DNA from: Acanthaster planci
Taxonomy: Eukaryota > Echinodermata > Asteroidea > Valvatida > Acanthasteridae
Direction: 5' to 3'
NCBI RefSeq assembly: GCF_001949145.1
Contig: NW_019091459.1
Location: 409,326-469,325, forward strand
DNA: 60,000 bases
Part shown: positions 24,901-36,806 of the stretch, piece by piece
Position numbering within the stretch: the stretch's first letter is position 1
Layout: each line of letters starts with the position of its first letter
Program-made: the position numbers and the translations under genes
The notes under the pieces: generated by a model
Told to the model about the DNA's origin: nothing
Database searches by the model: none
The model's input: only the letters and a program-made list of their open reading frames with translations

Positions 24901-27900
24901 TTTGAGCAAACTGAGAGGTACAAAAACGTAGGCTTTCGACGCGTTAATCGACAGTCCTTGAAGCTTGCCCAAAATTTCTAAATAATACAATAACCCACAT
25001 TCCATTCCTGTGAGCTATCATAATGACAAACTATTAAATCACACTTACATGTAGGCTTAGTCATTAAAATGCTTTTCCCATATCTATCAACCATGAAACA
25101 CAAAAGCTTACGGGCACTGGAGTACGGGTTTAATGTTACCTGTCACCTAAAAAATATGTTTCTTGTCATGTCGATGTTTTCTCTATATGACGCATGCTGT
25201 GCGTAGCCTTGACTTTGCTTTGTAAGCCACAGCGCACGTACACTGCACTGCATAGTTTTCAACCACCGTGGGGAATAAAGGAAAAATAAAATAAACACAC
25301 TTTGTTGATGGCGTGACCCTTGCTTCTGTGGATCTGACCTCTTAAAATTGGCGCTGTTGAGAAGTACACGTACAGTACAATCGCGCACACAGAAAAAACA
25401 AAGTTCTGCGTCTTCTGTCTGGGTTAAGTTAGTCAGCGGGCGCGATGGGATTAGATGTATCTCAGGATATGCGAGTCCCTCAGGAAGGACGTATTTTAAG
25501 ATTTGTTTTATTTTCAATTCAGGATATTCATGATGAGAAACATTATTCGTTGACAAAGTCAGCCCTGTTTTGAGTTTAACGGTAGCAATTCCGATATAGT
25601 GTCTTACTTAAATGTCTGTGTCAGATCCAATATTTGTGCTGGTGAACTCGCCCAAAAGGTGAACACTTTCCAAGGCTACTGAATTCACTTTGCATTTGCG
25701 TTCACCCGAAGTATGAACAGGCCTGAATAATGGAATGAGTTTTTTTTGGGGGGGGGGTTTGGATATTCGCCGCATATGCGTACACGTATGTAGGCTACAG
25801 GCCTACATATACCTGCACGAGGCCATGATAATAGTGAACGGCGCAGACCAGAATGGCATCACAGTTTCGTGTATATGCTTCCGCAGCTGACGCCTCAATG
25901 GGTTCACACAGTGTGTAGTAACACACCTCACTTCGCATAATCGAGTGAAGCCAACGATTGCCGTGGGGTTTTCGCGGAGGCGTCGCATGGCACAAAATGT
26001 TCCTGAGATCACTGAGGCAGATATGTATTCCACCAACACAAAAAGAATACAACCCAAGTATCTTAGTTGCCATATAAGGAGATTGGTTTCTGACTGAAAC
26101 ACCCGCCTTTTGTTTTACAGGCACGCACTGACAGTTGGTACTCATTCCCTAAGACTTCAAGTACTTTCTGCTGATGTCCCATTACTTTTACGCATTTTGC
26201 GAACTTACTGCTTGTAAATGCAATCACCAGGAATATTATTGAGCTGTTTAAATGCCTACTGATCAGGAGATGCGTGGTGTTGGCAACAATTTGAGGTCAG
26301 AGTTTTGAGCGGATTTTCTGAATATAGCCCCCCCCAAAAAAAAAGGCAATGGAAAGAAGCTCTAAAACAAATTACATGCTTTGTCAGATCGACAACCGTT
26401 ATTGGTTTGTCGTGTCGTTCAGACGTACGCTCTGAAAACATTACGTCTGCGTGTGCCCATTGTACCAACCATTTCCCCAATAAAAGTAGTCGCTACTGCG
26501 TTGCATAGACGCAACTTGCCTGAGACTAGAAGACATTTAGTCTTACTGTTGTTAATCCCATTTTTCCTGTCCTTGATCTTGGATGGAGTGTTGTGGCTTG
26601 CCACGTTCGCGCTCAAGTTAAGGACGCGTGTGGCAGTGTGGCATCCCTGCAGTAAGCGCTTGCGTACCTTACTTAAGCGCAAGCGTGGCAAGCAGCGGCA
26701 CCCTATTGGTCATAGAGGAATGTAAAGCGAGCGTACCAACTGCTTGCGACCTGTAGGTTGGAAAATACAGTCCATATACATGTAATAGTGGTAGCCGTGA
26801 ACATCAACGACACTTTTTGATATGTTGCAACTTACAAAGGCCGGCTCATTTCTTGTGAAAGCGAACATTAAGGTGAATTTGTGACGTCAGATAAACACAT
26901 TTCAATTTTCAACTCGAGCAAATTTCGCTGCATTTTTTTTCATGACGCGAGGCTCTCTTCGCTTTTGCATGTACATGTATGAACCAGGTCTTTACGTGTC
27001 TGAATTTGCAGTGGCAAAGCAATTTTTAAACCAGCGTATTTCTCGTGTGGTGCGCTATTGCCATGATTGTATAGTTACATCTATTATCCTGGATTACTTC
27101 CTTGAATGGTTTTACTGAGAAGGAAGTTGTTGTACATGTACAAACCATATGTATATGTACACAACGATCAGACTTAGTTCAATAGGGGGTACATTGGAAG
27201 TAGGCCCCTAATTGTGAGTGATTCTGTCCGACAATGTGGGTATTTTCTTCTTCAAGTTTGGTTTGAAAGCTTCGAGAAAACTAACTACGAAAGTTTGCTC
27301 GATTGTCATTTTGGAAACACCTCATACTTTCTCAATCTACGTATTTCGGCAACTTTGGTGAAATTGGAGGACGGGTATAAAGGGCAAGATCTGAGGATGA
27401 CTGTCAAAATGTCCCAAGACCGCACATGTACATTGCACTTGATCAGCTTTCTTACAACGAACTTGACACTTGGCCAATAGATACTCTACATGCTGTGCAT
27501 ATATTTTCCTACCTACAGTACAAGTTAGCTATCACTTAACATGCATCATAACATAACATTTCTTTCTAGGGTCGAGTGTATGCGAATCATGTCTGCCGGC
27601 AGACACGTTATGCACGTTGTATTAATGGTGAGAGCGCGCTTCGATACATTGTTCAAAGGTTGAATGGAAGTCGGTTGAATATAGTACATAGAGGACTAAA
27701 TCAACATGGTCACAAAAGACAGCAGGGGACGTACCTGGGACTGGCAAATAAAGCAGGCTGCCACTTCCGATTGGGACAGTGATAGTATTTTGGCGGGCTT
27801 TGGGATCCATTCTTTAACATCCGTCAGCGTAAACTGCCGTGATTTTATAGACCCACTGGGCTCTTTCATCTTACTATTTATATATACCTGTATATCGTTA

Positions 27901-28680
27901 CAGGCATTTTTTGGTAATCAGTGCGCACACGTACACATATTTAATTTACGAAATTAAAAGTACAATTGTTTATGGCAGTCACTCTCTGTGCGCCCCATGA
28001 TATACAAAGACAGTGACAACAAAGTCGGGCTCAAAAAAGTGTAAGATCGAAGTTTGACAGTAAAGAAATGAGAGCTCCAACCGGACACAGTCGGTCACCG
28101 GCAAGAATATTTAACGCGACTGTGCTAGCCGCATTTATTTGCGGACTAGGGTCGATCATAAAATAGTCAACATTATTCCTTAGATGAGTTGAAGAGCTCA
28201 CGTATACTTACTGGCGTTATAAATAATAACAATATTAACAAAAATAGATAATATATTGTACAGCTTAATATTTACTCAGTGGGGGTGCTTACTTTTATTC
28301 TTTCCACTAAAATTCAGTGCGTGTAGTGAATGTGCTTAGCTCGGAAGCACAAAATCAGAAATAGTAAGCATTCCGAGGGCAACTCAACTCTGTGAGCTCT
28401 GCCTGCTTTAAAGAATCTGCCATGTCAAAACTGATTTTTGCCAGCTTGCGATCTATGATGCTGTACAAAGGTCGCCAACAGAATGGGGCTTAACGGGCGT
28501 AGTACTGTATTAGTAGATTTAGCGCGTACATTCCACACATTCCATTCATTCAGACTCAATTGTACCTTCGCTCACCCGACGGCCGTTTCCTGTTTGGCAC
28601 CCAGCCACTCTCCTGTTCAGCCAATCAGAGAAGAGAACTTGGGACTCGACGAACAGGTGTACGTGTAGTATTTGCTTCAT
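18991..28680. other. Gene-poor intergenic region
   Basis: Apart from the LINE fragment at 21731-21960 I see no supported gene. 20870-21450 is strongly AT-rich with ATAAATAA-type runs. Homopolymers occur at 19837 (G) and 25741 (T then G). ORFs at 25143-25556 and 25795-26145 on the minus strand match nothing I recognise. A good donor (GAGGTGAGTA, about 23646) after a moderately CpG-containing block at 23220-23650 might be an unlinked first exon. Confidence 0.5.
21731..21960 (-). pseudogene. Degenerate LINE-type reverse transcriptase fragment
   Basis: The minus strand encodes NVAADWKDGVILPFFKRKGS, then CSSYLPITLPSIASTVFAL. This fits the W..G.I.P.yKkG...C.nYRPItL.s...Kvfa block at the start of the reverse transcriptase of CR1-like and related non-LTR elements. 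The block is followed by a premature stop and a frame change near 21740, and the YADD-type catalytic motif is not present. It is a short, old, truncated insertion. The rest of the neighbourhood (21600-22500) could belong to the same insertion but is not recognisable. Confidence 0.65.
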
Positions 28681-28844
28681 GCCGCGGAATATACCGTACA
28701 GCGGGCCGACATCTTGTTATTCCGCCGATTAGCTAAGCGTTCTTCTCCGGCAGTCCGGGGTGATACTGCCATCCTTTTGAACATTGTCCGAGGTTGTTGC
28801 TCTCCGATTATTGTCTGTGACAGTGTCTGCTAAGGATTTGTGTG
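28681..28844 (+). promoter_or_regulatory. Possible noncoding first exon and promoter of the TRIM-NHL gene
   Basis: This CpG-containing block (GCCGCGGAATATACC, GCGGGCCGACATC, CTCCGGCAGTCCGGGG) ends at GTGTG before a GTATGT donor at 28845. The TRIM-NHL coding exon is preceded by an acceptor ending at 31039, so a leader exon is needed upstream on this strand. Linking the two is inference. Confidence 0.3.
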
Positions 28845-29068
28845 GTATGTTATTATTGCGATTTGGGGGAACATTCACATCATAGAGCAATGTACAAGAC
28901 TGTGGAAAGCCGTCATGTTTCGCTACCTGTGGATAATCATCACGGGAGTTCGTATAGACAGCTTTGGGGCGTTCCGCGTTGACGAGATAACCATGATAAT
29001 TAATGTTGTGTTGATGCAGTCACGGCAGTGTAGCTGTTAGTGTTACATATACAGTACATGTAATTACG

Positions 29069-29191
29069 AAATATGGAGGGCCCGACGTTTTGATCCTAGC
29101 AGAATCTTTATCAGAGGGAAAAATATGTCACCTTCAATTTTGCCTTCGAGAAAGATTCTGCTTGTACTAGGATGGATACGTCAGGCCCTCC
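29069..29191. mobile_element. Short hairpin element with 7-bp direct repeats
   Basis: AATTACG occurs at 29062-29068 and 29192-29198. Between them, TGGAGGGCCCGACG and AGCAGAATCTTTATC on the left face GATTCTGCTTGTACTAGG and TACGTCAGGCCCTCC on the right in inverted orientation. The 123-bp unit can fold along most of its length. This fits a very small MITE with a 7-bp target duplication. Confidence 0.55.
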
Positions 29192-29198
29192 AATTACG

Positions 29199-31039
29199 TG
29201 ATTAGTATTGTAGGTCACTAGTCAGCAAGCAGTTTGCAATAGTTTTGTATTTACATGTACTACATGTAATTGTTAACATACGTGTACTTAAACATTTTGA
29301 CCCTCATGTACCATGGAGGACATGTGTACATGTTTACCGTGCATGATTCCGTGCACATGGTTACCAATTATGAAGCTGAAACAAGTGAACAGCCTCTATT
29401 ATTTTTCCTAATTGTGTTTTCTTGTGTAGCAGGTTGTATGTTTGTAAAGTCATTGACCACTGTGATTCATGCGTCAATTGTTGCCAATAACAACTGGTCA
29501 TCAGCATTACCCATTCGTGTGTGGTTAGTTACATACATGTAGATGATTTCATCTCAAAGAAAGTGCATCTTTTTTACCAGGCTGTAATGTTATGTCATGG
29601 TAGTTACCTGCATTAGATTTAAACCCCTGAAGTGTTAAAGTGGAAGTTTTACCCTGAAAGTGGAATTTATATGTTTTGAATTTTTAATTACAGTATGTCA
29701 CCTCACAGAAATCTGTTGCATGTGTCACCTTGATTTGGATAATGTTAAGACCATTTGAGTGATTTGTGGTGTCAAGCAGTGAGATCCTCACTGTTTGCAA
29801 ACTGTACACCAAGTATTATGTATTAAATGGTGAGAGGGCTTTATAAAAGTTAAAAGGGTTTGCATCAATTGAGTGCAATTAAAACTGGCAGGTTGAAGGA
29901 TTATGTGGCGATGTAACCATGGCACTGAGATTGTGTATGCGCTGGTGACAGATGAGCTTTTCATTTCAATTTATGACTTCACCTATTTGAGCCTTGACTT
30001 TTCCCCCCAATTCAAAACACCTGTTGTTTACTTCCAGCTTCTAGAGTACTTGTACATGTACCTCCTCAAGTCATAGGTTTAATTTATGGCACTGTGCAGC
30101 CTGCAGGCTCTTGGTGAAGTTTAATGTCATTTCTCAAGTATAGTTAAGACAACCCAGGTATACCTCTACGTGGTACATGTACAGTATATGCTTGGCAGGG
30201 TCATGACAGACAGACTGTGCTTGTAGCCTCTTGATTGCATTTAGGACATGCAGCCTTGAACTTCAAAATCTGACTGTAACAAAACACATTTCAGATTCAG
30301 TTGAATCTTCACATTTATACGGACATGCATAAAGACATTTTCCATGTACATGTGCATGGGAAGTTTGAAAAAATAAATCAGGTTTGGAGTTTGAGAAGGG
30401 AGGTGCAATCCCCCCCTCCCCGCCCTGGTCTTGGCTTTTTGAGAGTTAAACTGGGTTTGTTTGAAGTTCAGATTTGTGGAGTACAACAATAATGAAATAT
30501 CATGGGTACATTTTTTTTCCTGATTCTGAGAGACGTTAACTTAGCATTTATACAATGTGGCAGAAACGTTTCTGTGATTCTTAGAGATAACAGAAGCACC
30601 AATTCATAACCCTGATGGGTTTGAGATTACACTGAAAGTAAGTCAGAACCATGAATACAAAAAGCTGCTGTTTCTGTCTGGGAATGCTACTGTAGATACC
30701 CCAGTCTCCCAAAATATTTACAACAACTGAGAGTGCCGCTGTCAAAGTGAATGAACAATCAATTTAGAGAATTGCTGGGAATATGGAAAGAGAACTTTCT
30801 ATCCAAAAGTACAGTGTGTTAGGGAACAATGTAATGGGAACAGCTGTAAGGAGCATGCCCACTCGTTCCAGTATGGATTGCTACATGTTTATGTACCTGT
30901 CATAATTGATTCTCAAATTGCACTAGTGTCAGAGATTTTGCTTTTGAATTTTTGTGAGACAAAATAATGATACATGATGATGCAGCCATTAAAAGAACTG
31001 GTAACTCAGTTATCTTTTCATTTATTTATTGGTCTGTAG
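29199..31039. other. Noncoding stretch upstream of the TRIM-NHL gene
   Basis: No supported coding region. It has many ACATGTA words (29251, 30053, 30174, 30345) and an imperfect pyrimidine/GC tract at 30410-30425. It is probably the leader intron. Confidence 0.45.
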
Positions 31040-31074
31040 TGTGTTGAAAGCCTAAGAAAAACCTAGTCGCCATC

Positions 31075-34000
31075 ATGACGTCTTTGTTCAAGAACGCCGC
31101 CAGCACCGTGCTGAACAAGATCAGCAAGGAGTCACTGAAATGCGGGCTCTGCCAAAACTTCTACTTCAAACCCAAAATTATGGACTGTGTCCACACCTTT
31201 TGTGAGGATTGTCTGCTCAAGTACCGCAACATGAAATATCCCAAGAATACCCGCATCCCTTGCCCGGTGTGCGGGGACGAGACGGAGCTCCCCATCGGAG
31301 GCATTCAAGGGCTAAAGTCCAATCTCCACCTGAGCGGTGTAGTGGAGGAGATGATTCTCCACGACCAGCTTCTTGGGGCCAAGGGGAAGAAGCTGGAGTG
31401 CGGAGGCTGTGACGAGAACAAGGAATCAGTGGCCCGCTGCATGGACTGTGACCACTTCCTCTGCCAGGGCTGCGTGGAAGCCCATAAGCGCTTCTCCATG
31501 ATCAAGAACCACGTCATCGCCTCATTGGACGAGCTACGCACCGGGAAGATTGAGTTGAAGAGCCCCGCCCGCAAGAAGGCACCCGAGTGTGAGAACCACC
31601 CGGGCGAGAAGATCCGCTGCTTCTGTGAGACCTGTAGTGAGTTAATCTGCCTGGAGTGTGCCTTCTTGGGCCACGCCCGTCCCCAGCATGAGTCTGTCAG
31701 CATCAGGGAGGCAGCTAACCGCCGTAGGCAGAGCATGCGTGACTTCCTCCCCAAAACTGAGGAGGTAAGTGAAACATTCCAAAGAAGATAACACCTTCTC
31801 CATTTGCCTTGAACAGAAGTACCCCCCATATCAGTTGAAAAGAGCCATGCTGTTTGGTATGTTTCTTTTTTTAGTAGCGATGCCCGTGCAATACATGCCT
31901 CACGTAGCTGTTGCTGAAAAAGCAGGGTGCAATTCCCATCAAAGGAACTACAATTGCTGGGAAAATTACACCCTCTCTTGGTCCAGCTTGAGACCCATTC
32001 AAGGACACCACCCTTAAATTTTATCTTCCAATCGTCCCTATGGCTTTGTAGTCTAGAAACCATTGGAAACTTCACAATCTGGCATTCAATTATTGCAGTT
32101 TGAGGACTTCTTTTGAACACTTTGTTTTAAAAGTTTTGCTGGTATTAGTAAAAACAATGAGAGGAAATGAGTAGTTTGTTCAGATATACATGTAGTTTCT
32201 ATGTTTAACCCTAACCCCCTAGGCTCCTGCACTAGAAAACATACTGAACCTCACNNNNNNNNNNNNNNNNNNNNNNNNNNNNNNNNNNNNNNNNNNNNNN
32301 NNNNNNNNNNNNNNNNNNNNNNNNNNNNNNNNNNNNNNNNNNNNNNNNNNNNNNNNNNNNNNNNNNNNNNNNNNNNNNNNNNNNNNNNNNNNNNNNNNNN
32401 NNNNNNNNNNNNNNNNNNNNNNNNNNNNNNNNNNNNNNNNNNNNNNNNNNNNNNNNNNNNNNNNNNNNNNNNNNNNNNNNNNNNNNNNNNNNNNNNNNNN
32501 NNNNNNNNNNNNNNNNNNNNNNNNNNNNNNNNNNNNNNNNNNNNNNNNNNNNNNNNNNNNNNNNNNNNNNNNNNNNNNNNNNNNNNNNNNNNNNNNNNNN
32601 NNNNNNNNNNNNNNNGGGCAGTTAGGGTTAAGGAGTGTGAGGTACCGCAGAGGTATACATGTAGTTCAATTGTTGATTTCTGTTTGCTCCATTAAATATT
32701 TGGTCTAAAACCTTCCCTGTAAAATTACCAGGGATGTGAAGATGTTTGAATGTGATTTTGATGAGCTGATCACTTCCCGCTTGCTGTTTCAAAGGTGGTA
32801 GCAGAATTCCAACAGGTCCAGAAAGGATTGAACACTGTGAAGAATGACCTGAAGATTAATGCTGGTGATGCGAGGAAGAGTGTCCAAGAGCTGGTGGCAT
32901 CCAAGATTGCTGAGCTGAAACGGAAAGAAAAGGTAAAATGCACATCACGGTAGAGGTTGTTACATGTAGGACCCTGTCTTGGACAGTAGGAAAGGCTGAC
33001 ATGATGTTTCCAAACTTAAGTTTTGATGTAAACACTACCACTTCCAGATCCTCCAATTGTTGGGACTTGAGGGGGCATACAGAGCTGAGTTACTGGTACT
33101 TTTGACTGGGCTAGACCCCCCTTTAAAGTTACAAAGAAATCTGTTTACTTCAAATTTGCTTTTGTGCACAATGGAGAAATTTTTGTAGGAATCTGCAAGC
33201 TGCCAGCTGAAATGTCAAGGGAAAATTGGGGGAAATGAGCTACCACTGCAAAATTAATCCACAACGCAAGTTCTGAAACAGCTACATCAGACAGCAGTCG
33301 CAGGTGGTCTTGTTTCTTGCCTCCCTGCAGTCTCTGCTGGATGAGATTGATCACATTGAGAAGCAGAGGGCTCAGACCATGCAGCAGAGTGAGCAGCAGG
33401 TGGCTAGCTTCATCAGCAAGGCGCGCCACTCCTTAGAGGTTGCCCGCAATGCCATCGAGACTGCCACTGACCCAGACTTCCTCTCTCTTCACCCCACTGT
33501 GGAGAGGGACCTGCAGAACCTGACAGAAAAGACACCTCCTCAGGTAAACCACCACCCATCTCTCTTCATTTCTCCTCCTAAACTTCATCTCACCTCCCAA
33601 GACACATTCTTTTTGGTGAAATTGAAGTTGACATTGATCAGTTTTAGGATGAGCAGGGATATGACATTGATAAATTTGTATTGAGTCCTCACCTGCTTCA
33701 TATTTCCTGGCCGTTAATTATCCTCCTTTTTTTTTCTCTGGTTGAATTTGAAAATAGTTTTACCTTTGTTCCTCTTTAACCGTATACACATATTTAGCAA
33801 TGAATGCAAGTTTGAACATATTTGAAAAAATTCCTGAAGACACAAAAAGTATCTGCAAAAGCGTCACCCTGGAAAACAATTCTTTCTGAAAAAAGAGTGA
33901 GAGAGACATGATGATAATTGACCCTGGCTAAAGCTTGGTCCATACATGTGGGATCATGGCTGGTTTAACATTCTTGTTTATAAGCTCTCCATTACACTTT

Positions 34001-36806
34001 CATTTCCTCGTGCATGTATCATAAACCTAGAAAAACATCAAATGTTTAAATGGATCCAATGCGTGATATTTATGCTTTGGGAATAAACTCTTCATTTTCT
34101 TCCTCTCAAAACAAATCAACTACACTGTACACAGTTATTCCTTTTGCCAACCTGATACTCTGAGCAGTGATGGTCCTGAAAAAAAGAAACATGGATTTTC
34201 CAGTTGTACAGGAATCCACTATTTGTGGATTAAACTCGGTGTAATCTACTCTGTAAATCAACATTTGGGCACTCTGTAACTTCTTTGAACTTCCATAGTT
34301 TGACATGCAACTTAATGTGATGTAAACAGAGTTTCTGTATCGTTAGAAGGTTTGAAAACTCTGCTTTAATGGGGGACAATGTTTGTGCACGGAATACAGT
34401 GTAAGGAAGATGGTGCAACTAATCAATTTAAAATGATCATTTGAAAATCCAACAGGTGCACCAGAAGCTGTCCTTCTTGAAGTTCACTGGGATGGCCAAG
34501 GAGGCTACTGACCAGGTCACCCTGGGACAGGTGGTCAAGAAGGGCGAATGGGACCTGCACATGCAGTTTGGCAAGGAAGGCACTGGTGAGGGTGAATTCA
34601 AGTGGGCTCGTGGGATTACAGCTTGCCCCAATGGAGACCTGGCTGTGGCTGATCGCAACAACAACCGTGTGGCCGTCTTCTCAGCTGAGGGCAAGCCCAA
34701 GGTCACCATCCCTGCCACTAGTGGTTAGTAACCTTTATTGGGGAGCCTTGAAGCCTTTTGTTAGGCCTACTTCAAGTGTAATTCTCAGGAGCGTAATTCT
34801 CAAGATTTACCTGGAGTTTTTTGCCGAATTTAAGAGGTTCATTATTTTTGTTTTGTTTCTTTACATACTTTGTGGAAAAAAATCAAGTGTGAGAGTTACA
34901 TAATCCTGTAAGTGTAAGTTTTTTCTTAAAGAAACGCATGCCTTTTTTCATGAACCTGAAAAATGACCCCCATTGTTACCATTGCAACCACTCTGTTGGA
35001 CGTTATGGGGATTTCTTGGCATTCACCAATCTCATCCTGTTGCTGTCACACTACACTTTTGTGGGCGATTGATCTGAGGGACTGAGTTAGAGATTTTGGA
35101 GCTGGTTGATAGCCGGTTGTTTCTTACCTGTCAAGGTTAAGGCTGAGTCCAAAGTAAATATAGTATTTTCTGACCCTTGAACTCATCCATGCGCACTTCC
35201 TGCTAAAATTGAGGTTGTCTGTCTTGGGAAAGTTCAGACTTTTCTGAAAGTTGCTTGCTTTTCAGTAAAGACATAAGTACCAGGTTCTCTGTGAAGAGAT
35301 CCCCAATCCTCTAGCAGCGTCCTCAAATTTATGTAAGGCCTTGCCAACTATTTCATTCATTTACTTTCCCATCAGCTGATGCAGTGCAATTCCTGTCTCA
35401 CTTCTTTTTCCAGCTCGCAATGTTGTGTCAGATTCCAAGAACCGCCTCGTGGTCATCGATCGTTCCGGCTTTGGTACAATTTACAATGCTGAACGCAAGC
35501 AGGTCCTGCAGTTCCCTGTGGCACCGAATGACCCAAGCACGGTGGTGGATCCACGCTGTGTGGCCATTGACAAGGAAGACAGAATCTACATTGGTAAGTG
35601 ACCCACTGTTGTGCAAACCTCAGTCCAAATCAAAACAGAAAGCATAGAATCTAGTAATACTTGCAGTCTCCCCTGAGATATTTTTTTAAATGTCAGAAAA
35701 CTACCAAAAACTGAAACTTCAATCTTTATAGGAGACCTGCATTTGGGTTTCTCTAGTGGCTGCATACGTGATTTCTTGATCGCTTGTTGGTACCCACATC
35801 GAGTCTTAATACCTTAATGGTTGAGTGGTTAATGCATGTTAATGTGCTAGGTCAAGAATTAAATAATTTTCCCAACAAGCTCTCAGAAATCCACTGCCCA
35901 TAAAATGAAGTTTATACAAAACCAAATCCAATAATTAACATTTATTTAGGTGGCAGGCAAATGACATTGTGCTAAGAACCATTTGAGATCGATCGTGGTT
36001 GGGGAGAACCAAATCGAAATCTCCTCAGCAGACATTTTGACATTTGTCTTGTTTGTATTTTGGCAAAGATTTATTTCCTTATTTGTTCTCTACCAGCCAC
36101 TTAATTTCCTTACAGATCTCGCATCTCCTCTAGCTTTTCAGATCATCTGTCCATATCATTTCCTCCATGTCCTCCTTGGTGCAGTTGCTATCTTATATTC
36201 AACCTGTCAGCATTGTTTTCAGTCAGGTCAAAAAGTTAAGAGGTCATGTGTGGAGCAAGCTTGTTAAAGTGGTCTCACGACCTTCAAAGTAGTACTATTG
36301 AGTTGATATCAGTGGAGGGCGGTGCTAGACCTGTTCACTGATTTCTGTGTTCTGCTTCCTGCGTAGGTGATTTCACCCGCCAAGTCATCAGCATCTACAA
36401 CCCCAATGACGGCAAACTGGAGCGCGTCATCCAGGTCAACATCAAGCCCGAGTTTATCGCCGTCTCCAACAAGAACCTGGTCTTGATCAGCAATGCCGAC
36501 GAGGCCAAAGTGGTGGCTGTGGACCCCCTGGGCGTCAAAGGTAATGAGGCATTCGCCATCGATACCACCTTTGATGGGGAGAAGATGAAGCCCTCTGGTG
36601 TGGCAGTGGACACCAACGATGAGATCTACGTGGCTGGCTACCTTGGCTACGTCAACACCGGCCAGATCCACCACTTCACCAACCGCGGCAAGCACATCAA
36701 GTGCGTCTCAGACAAGCAGTATATGCCCCAGGGTATCTGCTTTAACAACAAGGGCATGATGGTTATGGCCAACTACCACTCGGTCAGGGTTTTCAACATG
36801 GCTTAA
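31075..36806 (+). CDS. TRIM-NHL protein (RING, two B-boxes, coiled coil, NHL propeller), probable E3 ubiquitin ligase
   Basis: Six coding exons: 31075-31764, 32795-32932, 33331-33543, 34456-34723, 35414-35593 and 36367-36806 (TAA), all in frame, giving about 642 residues. The RING is C3HC4 with C23, C26, C38, H40, C43, C46, C63 and C66. A first B-box covers about 109-147 and a second about 170-211 (CENHPGEKIRCFCETC). Exons 2 and 3 encode a charged, heptad-like coiled coil to about residue 347. The rest is an NHL beta-propeller, for example FGKEGTGEGEFKWARGI, then NGDLAVADRNNNRVAVF. The architecture resembles TRIM2/TRIM3/TRIM32, but the coiled coil runs almost straight into the propeller with little room for the filamin domain of TRIM2/3, so I give no symbol. 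Family members ubiquitinate targets and some bind RNA through NHL. A CTGTAG acceptor ends at 31039, suggesting a spliced 5' leader. The exon 4 donor is GTTAGT, weaker than the others. Confidence 0.92.
32255..32615. other. Assembly gap (361 N)
   Basis: Run of N in the first coding intron of the TRIM-NHL gene. The flanking exons join in frame, so no coding exon needs to be missing. Confidence 1.

Noticed and set aside
25143-25556. Minus-strand open frame of 137 residues
   Set aside because: No recognisable domain, no splice context, surrounded by noncoding sequence; left as chance.
25795-26145. Minus-strand open frame of 116 residues overlapping another frame
   Set aside because: Two frames are open at once and neither resembles a family; probably composition.
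31305-32120. Minus-strand open frame of 271 residues
   Set aside because: Antisense shadow of the first TRIM-NHL exon; it has no family resemblance and extends into intron.
36309-36695. Minus-strand open frame of 128 residues rich in V, D and G
   Set aside because: Antisense of the last NHL exon.
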